The notes under the pieces are model-generated. The model was not told where the DNA came from. It worked only from the letters and a program-made list of their open reading frames with translations, and made no database searches. A stretch of DNA of 7,855 nt, from the NCBI GenBank assembly GCA_902373525.1, contig CABKMN010000108.1:1-7855 (forward strand). Reading direction: 5' to 3'. This DNA comes from an uncultured Bilophila sp. (GTDB lineage Bacteria; Desulfobacterota; Desulfovibrionia; Desulfovibrionales; Desulfovibrionaceae). Of this stretch, positions 1 through 6,187 are shown piece by piece (within the stretch, counting starts at the first letter, position 1; each line of letters begins with the position of its first letter). The position numbers and the translations under genes were made by a program.

Positions 1-2
1 GT

Positions 3-54
3 TTGGGGAGGGGGAAGGCCCCCTTTTTCAAAAGGGGGCCTTCCCCCTCCCCAA
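3..54. repeat. G/C-rich hairpin repeat, copy 1 (possible bidirectional terminator)
   Basis: This is a perfect inverted repeat of 25 bp per arm (3-27 with 30-54) around a 2-base centre. It lies 32 bp past the argB stop codon, so by position it could end argB transcription. No T-run follows it on either strand, so it is not a classic intrinsic terminator. The apex CCTTTTTCAAAAGG (22-35) matches the apices of the copies near 2404 and 3264. The window starts at base 1, so any conserved flank to the left cannot be seen. Confidence 0.8.
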
Positions 55-86
55 TCGTACCATTCCTTCCTCACTCCCCTCACCGC

Positions 87-971
87 TTATCTTTCTTCGC
101 CGACGATCTCGGTGCCGACGCCCTGATCGGTGAGGAGTTCGAGGAGCACGCAGTTCTCGACGCGGCCATCGACGATCACGACCTTTTCCACGCCCTGCTC
201 GATGGCATCGACGCAGCAGTTCAGCTTCGGAATCATGCCGCCGGTGACGATGCCGCTCTCGAAGAGGCTCGGCGCATCCTCCACGCGGATGGAGGGGATG
301 AGCTTGCCTTCGGGATCGAGCACGCCCGCCACGTCCGTCAGCATGAGCAGACGGCGGGCGCGCAGCGCTCCGGCCACGGCTCCGGCCACGGCGTCGGCGT
401 TGATGTTGTAGGTGTGCCCGGCCTCGTCCACGCCCACCGGCGCGATGACCGGCACGAAGCCGTCCTTCATCAGCGAAAAGAGCAGCGACGTCTCCACGCG
501 GGTCACGCGGCCCACGTTGCCGAGGTCGATGATTTCCGGGGGCTGGTTCTCACGGGCCACGACCATCGCCTTCTTTTCGGCGTGGAGCAGCATCCCGTCC
601 TTGCCGGAAAGGCCCACGGCGCGGGCCCCGGCCTGATTGATCTGGTTCACGATGTCCTTGTTCACCGAACCGACGAGCACCATCTCCACCACGTTCATGG
701 TGGCGTCGTCCGTCACACGGAGCCCTTCCCGGAACTCGGAACGGATTTCCAGTTTGTCCAGCATGCTGCCGATCTGGGGTCCGCCGCCGTGGACCACCAC
801 GGGATGGATGCCCACGAGCTTGAGCAGCGCGATGTTCCGGGCGAAAGCCGCTTTCAGCGCCTCGTCCTTCATGGCGTGCCCGCCGTACTTGACGACGACG
901 GTTTCGCCGTGGAATGTGCGCAGATAGGGAAGGCTTTCGATAAGAATCTGGGATTGCAGCTTTGCGTCCAT
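87..971 (-). CDS. argB: Acetylglutamate kinase
   Basis: This enzyme phosphorylates N-acetyl-L-glutamate with ATP, the second step of arginine (ornithine) synthesis in the cytoplasm. The protein has 294 residues, normal for the family. The amino-acid kinase motifs are all present: KYGGHAM at 28-34 with the phosphate-binding lysine K28, the glycine loop VVHGGGPQ at 59-66, the substrate arginine in GLRVTD at 83-88, NINAD at 189-193, TDVAGVLD at 212-219 and GGMIPK at 244-249 with K249. An N-terminal helix (about residues 3-20) precedes the kinase core. In characterised members this helix goes with hexamer formation and feedback inhibition by arginine, so this enzyme is probably arginine-sensitive (inference). 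The ATG at 971 is preceded by GGAG 8 bases upstream. The gene begins 17 bp after the hslU stop and is probably co-transcribed with it. No other arg genes are in view. Confidence 0.97.
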   Translation of the reverse strand: MDAKLQSQILIESLPYLRTFHGETVVVKYGGHAMKDEALKAAFARNIALLKLVGIHPVVVHGGGPQIGSMLDKLEIRSEFREGLRVTDDATMNVVEMVLVGSVNKDIVNQINQAGARAVGLSGKDGMLLHAEKKAMVVARENQPPEIIDLGNVGRVTRVETSLLFSLMKDGFVPVIAPVGVDEAGHTYNINADAVAGAVAGALRARRLLMLTDVAGVLDPEGKLIPSIRVEDAPSLFESGIVTGGMIPKLNCCVDAIEQGVEKVVIVDGRVENCVLLELLTDQGVGTEIVGEER

Positions 972-988
972 GTGACAGGCTCCGCGTC

Positions 989-2290
989 TTACAGAATGAA
1001 CCGGCTCAGTTCCGCATCGGCGCGTACGTCGGCGAGCTGGGCGATCACGTGCTCGCGGTCGATGACCAGCGTGCTGCCCCGCTTTTCCGAAGCGTCGAAC
1101 GAAATGTCGGCAAGGATTTTTTCCATGATCGTGTGCAGCCGCCGCGCCCCGATGTTTTCGGTGCGGGTGTTCACGTCCTCGGCGAAGGCCGCAATCTCGC
1201 GCAGGCCGTCGTCCGTAAACTCGATGCGCACGCCTTCGGTTTCCAGCATGGCTTCATACTGACGGGTCAGGGCGTTGTGCGGCTCGGTCAGGATGCGGTA
1301 GAACTCCTCCTTCCCAAGCGGCTCCAGCTCGGCGCGGAGCGGGAAACGGCCCTGCAATTCGGGGAAGAGATCGGACGGTTTGGACAGATGGAACGCGCCC
1401 GCCGCGATGAACAGGATATGGTCCGTGTTCACGAGGCCGTACTTGGTGTTTACGGCGCTGCCTTCCACGATGGGAAGCAGATCGCGCTGCACCCCCTCGC
1501 GGGAAACGTCCGCGGAACGCTGCTGCGAACCGCTGGCGAGCTTGTCGATTTCGTCGATGAACACGATGCCCATCTGCTCCACGCGCTCGCGGGCGAGGTC
1601 GGTGATCTTGTCCTCGTCCACCAGCTTGGAGGACTCGTCCTCGACGAGATGCCGCCACGCCACGCCGACCTTCATCTTCTTGCGGTGCGTCTTCTGGGGG
1701 AACAGCTTGCTGAACGCGCCCTTCATCTGGTCGCCGATCTGCTCCATGCCGGGCACGCCCATGATGCCGATGGGCTGCGACTGCTCCTTGATCTCGATTT
1801 CCACTTCGCGGTCGTCGAGGAAGCCCTGACGGAAGAGTTCGCGCAACTTTTCGCGGGTGTTTTCCCTGCCGTCGGCGGAAGGCAGCAGCAGATCGAGAAG
1901 GCGTTCCTCGGCGGCGGCTTCGGCGCGGCTCTTGACCTTTTCGGCCTCTTCGGCGCGCACGAGGTTGATGCCGATTTCCATAAGGTCGCGGATCATGGAT
2001 TCCACGTCGCGGCCCACGTACCCGACTTCCGTATACTTGGTGGCCTCCACCTTGATGAACGGCGCGGAGCACAGCTTGGCGAGGCGGCGGGCGATCTCGG
2101 TCTTGCCCACGCCCGTGGGGCCCATCATGATGATGTTGCGGGGCGCGACCTCGTTGCGCAGTTCCGCGGCAAGGCGCTGCCGACGCCAGCGGTTGCGGAC
2201 CGCCACGGCGACCATGCGTTTCGCCTGATCCTGCCCGATAATGTATTTGTCCAGTTCCGCGACGATTTCGCGGGGCGTCAATTCACTCAT
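989..2290 (-). CDS. hslU: ATP-dependent protease ATPase subunit HslU (ClpY)
   Basis: HslU is the AAA+ unfoldase that feeds proteins to the HslV peptidase in the cytoplasm. The protein is 433 residues, close to the family norm of about 440. It shows the conserved N-terminus with YIIGQDQAKR (16-25), Walker A GPTGVGKT (57-64), the pore motif GYVGRD (90-95), a charged intermediate domain (about 110-235), Walker B IVFIDE (242-247), a sensor-like ILFIAAGAFH, GRFPLR, and the C-terminal SRFIL that inserts into HslV in known complexes. The frame is open 30 codons further upstream, but the ATG at 2290 is preferred. It begins the family-typical MSELTPREIV and has an AGAGGA ribosome binding site 5 bases before it, while the upstream extension is low in family likeness. 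No hslV is next to it: livF lies upstream and argB downstream. No clear promoter was seen in the 177-bp gap before it. Confidence 0.97.
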   Translation of the reverse strand: MSELTPREIVAELDKYIIGQDQAKRMVAVAVRNRWRRQRLAAELRNEVAPRNIIMMGPTGVGKTEIARRLAKLCSAPFIKVEATKYTEVGYVGRDVESMIRDLMEIGINLVRAEEAEKVKSRAEAAAEERLLDLLLPSADGRENTREKLRELFRQGFLDDREVEIEIKEQSQPIGIMGVPGMEQIGDQMKGAFSKLFPQKTHRKKMKVGVAWRHLVEDESSKLVDEDKITDLARERVEQMGIVFIDEIDKLASGSQQRSADVSREGVQRDLLPIVEGSAVNTKYGLVNTDHILFIAAGAFHLSKPSDLFPELQGRFPLRAELEPLGKEEFYRILTEPHNALTRQYEAMLETEGVRIEFTDDGLREIAAFAEDVNTRTENIGARRLHTIMEKILADISFDASEKRGSTLVIDREHVIAQLADVRADAELSRFIL

Positions 2291-2295
2291 GGGTT

Positions 2296-2301
2296 TCCTC
2301 T
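2296..2301 (-). promoter_or_regulatory. Ribosome binding site of hslU
   Basis: On the minus strand this reads AGAGGA, ending 5 bases before the ATG at 2290. It supports that start over the longer open frame reaching back to 2380. Confidence 0.7.
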
Positions 2302-2382
2302 TGAAGAAATGCCTCCCGGCCAAGCGTCCGAAAGGCCCACTCGTCTCCCCGGACTTTCGCAGCGGGCGACCGCAAGCCAAAC

Positions 2383-2456
2383 GTCTTGGGAGAGAAAGGG
2401 GGGTGGGGAGGGGAGAGGGAACCCTTCTCCAGAAGGGTTCCCTCTCCCCTCCCCAA
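2383..2456. repeat. G/C-rich hairpin repeat, copy 2, between livF and hslU
   Basis: A perfect inverted repeat (25-bp arms, 2404-2428 with 2431-2455, 2-base centre) lies 12 bp past the livF stop. The apex CCTTCTCCAGAAGG (2423-2436) is nearly that of copies 1 and 3. A flank GTCTTGGGA at 2383-2391 recurs in copy 3 at 3239-3247, so the repeat unit appears to extend beyond the hairpin to roughly 75 bp. By position it could terminate the liv transcript or protect its 3' end. No T-run follows on the minus strand, so termination is unproven. It fills most of the livF-hslU gap (2291-2467). Confidence 0.8.
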
Positions 2457-2467
2457 TGACTTTCCCG

Positions 2468-3175
2468 CTACGCCCCGAGGTAGGCTTCCTGAATGCTGGG
2501 GTTGGCGAGGAGGTGGGCGGCGGTGTCTTCCATGACGACGCGGCCCAGCTCCAGCACGTATCCCCGTGTAGCCAGCTTGAGGGCGGCGCGGGCGTTCTGT
2601 TCCACAATAAGAATGGTCACGCCGGACTGGTTGATGGCGCGGATCGTTTCAAAGATGGACTTTACGAGCAGCGGCGCGAGGCCGAGCGAAGGCTCGTCCA
2701 GCAGCAGGAGCTTGGGCTGCCCCATGAGCGCCCGTCCGATGGCGAGCATCTGCTGTTCGCCGCCGGAAAGCGTCCCGGCGAGCTGATCCTTGCGCTCGTG
2801 CAGACGGGGGAACAGATCGAAAATCCAGTCCAGCGTCTGCTCGGCCTTTTCCTTGTCCGCCACGGTGAACGCGCCGAGGCGCAGGTTTTCGAGCACGGAG
2901 AGCACTCCGAACACCCGGCGGCCTTCCGGCGACTGCGTCAGCCCGCGCCGCACCACCTCGTGGCTGGGCAGCGTGTGCATGTCCTCACCCTGAAAACGAA
3001 CGGCACCCCCGGAAGCCCGCACAAGCCCGCTGATGGTCAACAGGGTCGTGGTCTTTCCGGCGCCATTCGCACCAAGAATACTCACGATTTCGCCTTCGTC
3101 AACGCGCAGGCTCACACCGTGCAGGACTTCTTCCGTGCCGTACCCGGCATGCAAATCTTCGACTTCCAGAAACAT
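2468..3175 (-). CDS. livF: Branched-chain amino-acid ABC transporter, ATP-binding protein LivF
   Basis: This is the second nucleotide-binding subunit of a hydrophobic amino-acid (HAAT) importer, on the cytoplasmic face of the membrane. It has 235 residues, typical for LivF. Motifs are Walker A GANGAGKT (35-42), the LivF-type PEGRRVF (83-89), ABC signature LSGGEQ (136-141), Walker B LLLLDE (156-161) and the family-specific EQN (192-194), where most ABC ATPases have a histidine. The ending EAYLGA is also typical. The ATG at 3175 has GGGAG 5 bases upstream. Unlike the other membrane and ATPase genes here, it does not overlap its upstream neighbour: 149 bp with a hairpin repeat separate it from livG. 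It should pair with LivG to power LivH and LivM. Confidence 0.96.
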   Translation of the reverse strand: MFLEVEDLHAGYGTEEVLHGVSLRVDEGEIVSILGANGAGKTTTLLTISGLVRASGGAVRFQGEDMHTLPSHEVVRRGLTQSPEGRRVFGVLSVLENLRLGAFTVADKEKAEQTLDWIFDLFPRLHERKDQLAGTLSGGEQQMLAIGRALMGQPKLLLLDEPSLGLAPLLVKSIFETIRAINQSGVTILIVEQNARAALKLATRGYVLELGRVVMEDTAAHLLANPSIQEAYLGA

Positions 3176-3238
3176 CCGAACTCCCGGATCGTCCTGTTAC
3201 GGACGGGAAAACATGTTTCCCCCGCCCCCGTTACGAAA

Positions 3239-3318
3239 GTCTTGGGAAGGAGAGCGGAGGGGCTTGGAGAGGGGAGAGGAAGCCCTTCTCCAAAAGGCTT
3301 TTCCTCTCCCCTCCCCAA
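3239..3318. repeat. G/C-rich hairpin repeat, copy 3, between livG and livF
   Basis: This is an imperfect member of the same family. Arms 3264-3281 and 3301-3318 pair with one mismatch (A3268 against C3314). An inner stem AAGCC (3280-3284) can pair with GGCTT (3296-3300) if the outer pairs shift by two bases. The apex CCTTCTCCAAAAGG (3284-3297) and the flank GTCTTGGGA (3239-3247) match copy 2. It begins 6 bp past the livG stop, inside an operon that is otherwise tightly packed. No T-run follows on the minus strand. Confidence 0.75.
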
Positions 3319-3324
3319 CATATT

Positions 3325-4086
3325 TCAGTCATCCTGCCCAAGATACGCTTCGATGACCCTGGGATCGCGGCGCACGACCTCGGGCAGGCCGCTGGCGATG
3401 AGGGAACCGTATTCGAGAACAAGGAGCTTCTCGCACACCTTCATGACGAGGCCCATGTCGTGCTCGATGAGCAGCACGGTCACCCCGCGCTGTCGGATGG
3501 CGTAGATCAGCTCGATGAGCACGGCGGTTTCCGGGTCGTTCATGCTCCCGGCGGGCTCGTCGAGGATGATGAGCTTGGGATCGGAAGCCAGCGCGCGGGC
3601 GATTTCCAGCAGGCGCTGGTTGCCGTAGGACAGGCTCCCCGCCTCTTCGGCGTAGCTCTCGGCAAGGCCCACGAACTCCAGTTCGTTCATGGCCCGTTCA
3701 AGGGCGGCCCGCTCCTCGCGGCGCTGCGCCGGGGTGTGGAACATGGAGCTGACGATCCCGCTGTGCATCCGGCAGTGGCGGCCCGCCAGCACGTTCTCCA
3801 CCAGCGGCAGCGTCGGGAACAGGCGGATGGACTGGAACGTCCGGGCGATGCCGAGGCTCACGATGGTGTGGGGCTTCATGCCTTTGATGGACTGCCCGGC
3901 GAACCGGATGTCGCCGCCGTCCGGCACGTAGTTGCCCGTGATCAGGTTGAACACCGTGGTCTTGCCCGCGCCGTTGGGGCCGATGAGCCCCACGATGCTG
4001 CCCTGCTCCACGTCGAAGGTCACTTCGTTCACGGCGGTCAGGCCGCCGAAAATCTTGGTCACGTTCTGCAACGAGAGGAGGCTCAT
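3325..4086 (-). CDS. livG: Branched-chain amino-acid ABC transporter, ATP-binding protein LivG
   Basis: This is the first ATPase subunit of the HAAT importer. It has 253 residues, as expected. Motifs are Walker A GPNGAGKT (36-43), Q-loop ARTFQ (81-85), signature LSYGNQ (152-157), Walker B LIILDE (172-177) and H-loop EHD with H209. The long insert after the Q-loop (about 103-150) is characteristic of LivG rather than LivF. The segment after Walker B reads PAGSMN where many LivG proteins have PAAGMN, a mild variant that should not affect catalysis. The start overlaps the livM stop as ATGA (4083-4086). An AGGAGG ribosome binding site at 4094-4099, inside the end of livM, sits 7 bases before the start. 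The downstream hairpin repeat separates it from livF. Confidence 0.96.
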   Translation of the reverse strand: MSLLSLQNVTKIFGGLTAVNEVTFDVEQGSIVGLIGPNGAGKTTVFNLITGNYVPDGGDIRFAGQSIKGMKPHTIVSLGIARTFQSIRLFPTLPLVENVLAGRHCRMHSGIVSSMFHTPAQRREERAALERAMNELEFVGLAESYAEEAGSLSYGNQRLLEIARALASDPKLIILDEPAGSMNDPETAVLIELIYAIRQRGVTVLLIEHDMGLVMKVCEKLLVLEYGSLIASGLPEVVRRDPRVIEAYLGQDD

Positions 4087-5084
4087 GCCGCGCCCTCCTT
4101 CCGGGCCGTCCGGGGGGCGACCGGCGAGCTGAAGTCACGCGAACGCCGCAGCAGACGCCGCACGTCGTAGGTGCGGGCCGAGGGCGGCAGCAGGCCCTGC
4201 GGGCGCACCACCATCATGATCATCATGGCGAGGCCGAAGACGAGCATGCGGGCGCTGGCGAAATCGCGGAACATTTCCGGCAGGGCCACGATGAGGAACG
4301 TCCCCAGCAGCACGCCGATCTGGCTGCCGCCGGAGAGGATGACCACGGCGAAGATCACCACCGACTCCCAGAAGGTAAAGGAACTCGGGGAAATGATGGT
4401 CATCTTGGCGGCGAAGAGGTTCCCCGCCATGCCCGCCCAGAACGCGCCGATGACGAAAGCCATCAATTTCAGGTGCGCCACGTCCATGCCGCAGCCCTCG
4501 GCGGCGGTGTCGTCTTCCTTGATGCAGTTCAGCGCACGGCCGAAGCGCGACTCCGAAAGCCAGTGGAACAGCAGCACCGTAAAGCCGACCATGATCCAGA
4601 TGAGATAATAGAACTGGATGGCCTTGCGTATCTTCATGCCGAAAAGCTCGGGGCGCGCGATGCCGAAAATGCCGTTGGAACCGCCGGTCAGGCCGAACAC
4701 GTCGTTGACCAGCGCGATGCGGACGATCTCCACGATGCCGATGGTCACGATCAGCAGATAGTCGCCGCGCAGGTGGATGATGGGCCGGGCCACCACGAGC
4801 GCGAACAGCGCCGCCGCCGCGCCCGCCACCGGGATGAGCAGCAGGATGGGAATCTGGTACTGGGTGTTCAGGATGGCGGTCACATAGGCCCCCACGGCGT
4901 AGAACGCCGCGTGCCCCATGTGGAAAATTCCCGCCTGTCCCAGAATGACGTTCAGCGAGAGGGCCAGCAGGGCGTACAGCCCCACGTTGACCGCCACTTC
5001 CGTCCAGTAGGTGTCCATCCCGAAGGGAAGCACCGCCATCACGACGGTCAGCAGCACGGGATAGTAGCGTTTGAACAGGCTCAT
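4083..5084 (-). CDS. livM: Branched-chain amino-acid ABC transporter permease LivM
   Basis: LivM is the second membrane subunit of the importer. It has 333 residues with several hydrophobic segments spread from about 8 to 295. Family marks include LSLNVILGQAG (42-52), FHMGHAAFYAVGAY (54-67), GLTGGSNG (131-138), the cytoplasmic coupling loop KEDDTAAEGCGMD (189-201) that contacts the ATPase, and VRPQGLLP (293-300). A basic, probably cytoplasmic tail follows. The start at 5084 overlaps the livH stop as ATGA (5081-5084). The ribosome binding site ahead of it is weak, so translation probably depends on coupling to livH. The 3' end overlaps livG in the same way. Confidence 0.96.
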   Translation of the reverse strand: MSLFKRYYPVLLTVVMAVLPFGMDTYWTEVAVNVGLYALLALSLNVILGQAGIFHMGHAAFYAVGAYVTAILNTQYQIPILLLIPVAGAAAALFALVVARPIIHLRGDYLLIVTIGIVEIVRIALVNDVFGLTGGSNGIFGIARPELFGMKIRKAIQFYYLIWIMVGFTVLLFHWLSESRFGRALNCIKEDDTAAEGCGMDVAHLKLMAFVIGAFWAGMAGNLFAAKMTIISPSSFTFWESVVIFAVVILSGGSQIGVLLGTFLIVALPEMFRDFASARMLVFGLAMMIMMVVRPQGLLPPSARTYDVRRLLRRSRDFSSPVAPRTARKEGAA

Positions 5085-5986
5085 AACTTGTCCGCCACCC
5101 TTTCACCGAGGAGGCCGGTGGGCCTGATGATGAGAATGAGGATGAGCACGAGGAAGGCGATGGCGTCCTTCCAGGCCATGGCGAGATAGGACGCGCCGAG
5201 CGCCTCGATCACGCCGAGGAGCAGCCCGCCGAGCATGGCTCCGGGGATGTTCCCGATGCCGCCGAGGATGGCCGCCGTGAAGGCCTTGAGGCCGTAGCTC
5301 CAGCCCATCATGAAGTCGATCTGCCCGTAGTAGACGCCCACCATGACCCCGGCCACGCCGCCGAGGCCCGCGCCGATGAAGAACACCAGCGAGATCACGC
5401 GGTCCACGTTGATGCCCATGAGCCGGGCCGCGCCCTGATCGATGGCCACGGCGCGGATGGCCGTACCCATGCGGGTGCGGTTGATGAAGGCGTAGAGCGC
5501 CAGCATGAGCACCAGCGAACTGACGATGACGATGATGCGCATCACCGGCACGTTCAATCCGAAAATATTGAACGTCAGGGCGGGGATCAGGTTTTCCGGG
5601 TAGACGTAGACGCGCGCGCCGTAGATGAGCATGACCGCGTTCTGGAGCACGATGGACGCGCCGAGGGCGGACACCACCGCGGCGAGGCGGTTGGCCTTGC
5701 GCAGCGGACGGTAGGCCACCCGCTCCAGCGCCACGCCGAGCAGGGCCACCAGTCCGAACACGATGACCACCACAAGCCCCACCGCCAGCACGGGAGCCAG
5801 ATTCCCGGAAAGGACGCCGGACGCCAACAGGGTCATTCCGAGGTACGCCCCGATGGTGAAGATGTCGCCGTGCGCGAAGTTGATCAGCTTCAACACGCCG
5901 TACACCATCGTATAGCCGAGCGCGACGAGGGCATAAATGCCGCCCACGGCAAGGCCATTGATGAGCTGCTGTAGAAATTCGTTCAT
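5081..5986 (-). CDS. livH: Branched-chain amino-acid ABC transporter permease LivH
   Basis: LivH is the first membrane subunit of the importer. It has 301 residues with about eight hydrophobic segments. Family marks are the N-terminal LQQLINGLAVGGIYALVALG (5-24), YTMVYG (25-30), INFAHG (35-40), RPLRKANRL (93-101), the coupling loop region IRAVAIDQGAARLMGIN (177-193), and IRPTGLLGE (287-295). The frame is open 41 codons further upstream, but the ATG at 5986 is the only start that gives a family-like N-terminus. The extension is Pro/Arg/Ser-rich spacer sequence. Unusually, no ribosome binding site precedes this ATG; the message reads CCTCCT about 6 bases upstream. The gene follows livK after a 201-bp structured spacer and overlaps livM by 4 bp. 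Confidence 0.95.
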   Translation of the reverse strand: MNEFLQQLINGLAVGGIYALVALGYTMVYGVLKLINFAHGDIFTIGAYLGMTLLASGVLSGNLAPVLAVGLVVVIVFGLVALLGVALERVAYRPLRKANRLAAVVSALGASIVLQNAVMLIYGARVYVYPENLIPALTFNIFGLNVPVMRIIVIVSSLVLMLALYAFINRTRMGTAIRAVAIDQGAARLMGINVDRVISLVFFIGAGLGGVAGVMVGVYYGQIDFMMGWSYGLKAFTAAILGGIGNIPGAMLGGLLLGVIEALGASYLAMAWKDAIAFLVLILILIIRPTGLLGERVADKL

Positions 5987-6187
5987 ATCGTCAGGAGGTT
6001 TGGATAAAGGATTGAAGCGGTCGGGAGACGGGCTCCCGGACCCGGCGCGTCGCCGCGACGGCCCGCCCGAAGGAAAACCCCAGACACGGAAGCACGGCGA
6101 CCGGAGCATGCCCCGTCACCGTACTCGAAAGGAAGCCGAAACTTCCGCGGCTCCCGGAGGGGGCTGCCCTCCGGGAAACGGAAAACC
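5987..6187. other. Structured spacer between livK and livH
   Basis: This 201-bp stretch holds no convincing gene. It has four short inverted repeats: 6022-6027 with 6033-6038, the 13-bp palindrome 6048-6060, 6131-6135 with 6142-6146, and 6152-6161 with 6167-6176. Such spacers after a binding-protein gene often let it be made in excess over the membrane subunits. I see no clear promoter for livH in it. Confidence 0.6.
6152..6176 (-). terminator. Stem-loop just after livK (partial terminator or mRNA-stabilising hairpin)
   Basis: A perfect 10-bp stem, arms TCCCGGAGGG (6152-6161) and CCCTCCGGGA (6167-6176), encloses a 5-base loop. It begins 11 bp past the livK stop. A second small stem (6131-6146) follows in the direction of transcription, and only TTTC comes after it. 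It therefore looks more like an attenuating or 3'-end-protecting hairpin than a full terminator. Confidence 0.5.

Noticed and set aside
3..1262. 419-residue plus-strand open frame over argB
   Set aside because: It is antisense to argB, begins inside the hairpin repeat and has no family-like content.
962..3505. 847-residue plus-strand open frame across hslU and livF
   Set aside because: It lies antisense to two genes with complete family motifs. Its translation is His/Asp/Leu/Gly-rich with no recognisable domain, as expected for the mirror frame of GC-rich genes.
4473..5189. 238-residue plus-strand open frame over livM
   Set aside because: It is antisense to livM with a low-complexity His/Asp/Gln/Arg-rich translation.
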